A stretch of 60,142 bases of DNA from NCBI RefSeq assembly GCF_900107165.1, contig NZ_FNOY01000014.1, positions 1 to 60,142 of the forward strand, written 5' to 3'. The first letter of the stretch is position 1; every line of letters begins with the position of its first letter. Position numbers and translations under genes: made by a program. The notes beneath the pieces were generated by a model. It saw nothing but the letters and a program-made list of their open reading frames with translations. It ran no database searches and was not told the origin of the DNA. Below, in pieces: positions 59,993 through 60,142 of this stretch. This DNA comes from Nitrosomonas halophila. GTDB lineage: Bacteria > Pseudomonadota > Gammaproteobacteria > Burkholderiales > Nitrosomonadaceae.

Positions 59993-60142
59993 TTAGCTTT
60001 CGGTTCTGAAATTATCATCACCTTTAGGTTCAAAATGATGCTCCAAATAGTTTTGAATCATTTCTTCTGTCAGTTCTCCTGATGTTACACAAAAGTATCC
60101 TCGCGCCCAAAAATGGCGCCCCCAGTAGCGTTTTTTTAAGTC
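59993..60142 (-). CDS. tnpA: IS200/IS605-family transposase TnpA, C-terminal end (cut by the window)
   Basis: The minus-strand frame encodes 49 residues running DLKKRYWGRHFWARGYFCVT and then LTEEMIQNYLEHH, ending NFRTES. The pattern KKRYWGRHxWARGYF is characteristic of the Y1 HUH transposase TnpA, and the segment LTEEMIQNYLEHH is the helix after it, which carries the conserved Tyr of the active site (inference). The N-terminus lies beyond the window, so I cannot say whether the gene is intact. Confidence 0.88.
   Translation of the reverse strand, partial: DLKKRYWGRHFWARGYFCVTSGELTEEMIQNYLEHHFEPKGDDNFRTES

Overview
The window looks like a chromosomal stretch of an ammonia-oxidising betaproteobacterium close to Nitrosomonas. 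The best evidence is a cytochrome P460 gene (40429-41025) and a small cytochrome c-552 (51382-51696) whose sequence closely resembles the Nitrosomonas protein as I remember it. The conserved gene order (ndk-rlmN-pilW-rodZ-ispG-hisS-yfgM-bamB-der; gloB / methyltransferase-rnhA-dnaQ) is ordinary proteobacterial. No database search was possible, so family calls rest on recognised motifs and synteny.

Layout. 1-18 kb is housekeeping: a RimK-type zinc protease, tRNA-Gly, thiS-thiG-trmB, a minus-strand hemW-rdgB-rph-map-SPOR group, cytochrome c4, and the long minus-strand der-to-ndk cluster. 18.4-31.9 kb is a complete type III-A CRISPR-Cas locus: cas10, csm2, csm3, csm4, csm5 and cas6, then an array of eight 36-bp repeats with seven spacers, a 1.4-kb region with small hydrophobic ORFs, repeats and a mobile element, an adaptation module with two different cas2 genes flanking one cas1, and two CARF genes overlapping by four bases (a Can2/Card1-type nuclease and an NE0113-family protein). 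32-43.5 kb carries a methyltransferase, a secreted EEP-family protein, a rhodanese, a class III aminotransferase, dnaQ, rnhA, gloB, a redoxin, cytochrome P460 and metY. 43.5-60 kb carries dapE, mlaF/mlaE-like transporter genes, lgt, ilvD, a DUF255 protein, cytochrome c-552, msrA, gmk-rpoZ, hslVU, a thiolase, pgi and glgA. The window ends inside an IS200/IS605-family tnpA gene.

How the CRISPR locus should work. The 8-nt end of the repeat (ATTGAGAC) follows a short CCCT/AGGG stem, which is where Cas6 would cut to leave the standard type III 5' tag. Cas10 keeps both the HD and GGDD motifs, and Csm3 keeps Asp33. The complex should therefore cut target RNA, cut DNA and make cyclic oligoadenylate. 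The Can2/Card1-type nuclease is the likely effector. The NE0113-family CARF protein, with no convincing HEPN site, may be a ring nuclease or a sensor with another output.

Repeats. Four copies of a ~165-bp palindromic element with terminal inverted repeat GGAGGCTGTCCGA lie between genes at 713, 2839, 27738 and 41078. They look like a non-autonomous MITE of an IS5-type transposon. One copy sits just upstream of the adaptation genes. Shorter repeated sequences (TTAGGGCTCGTTAAT and a ~72-bp direct duplication) also cluster around the array.
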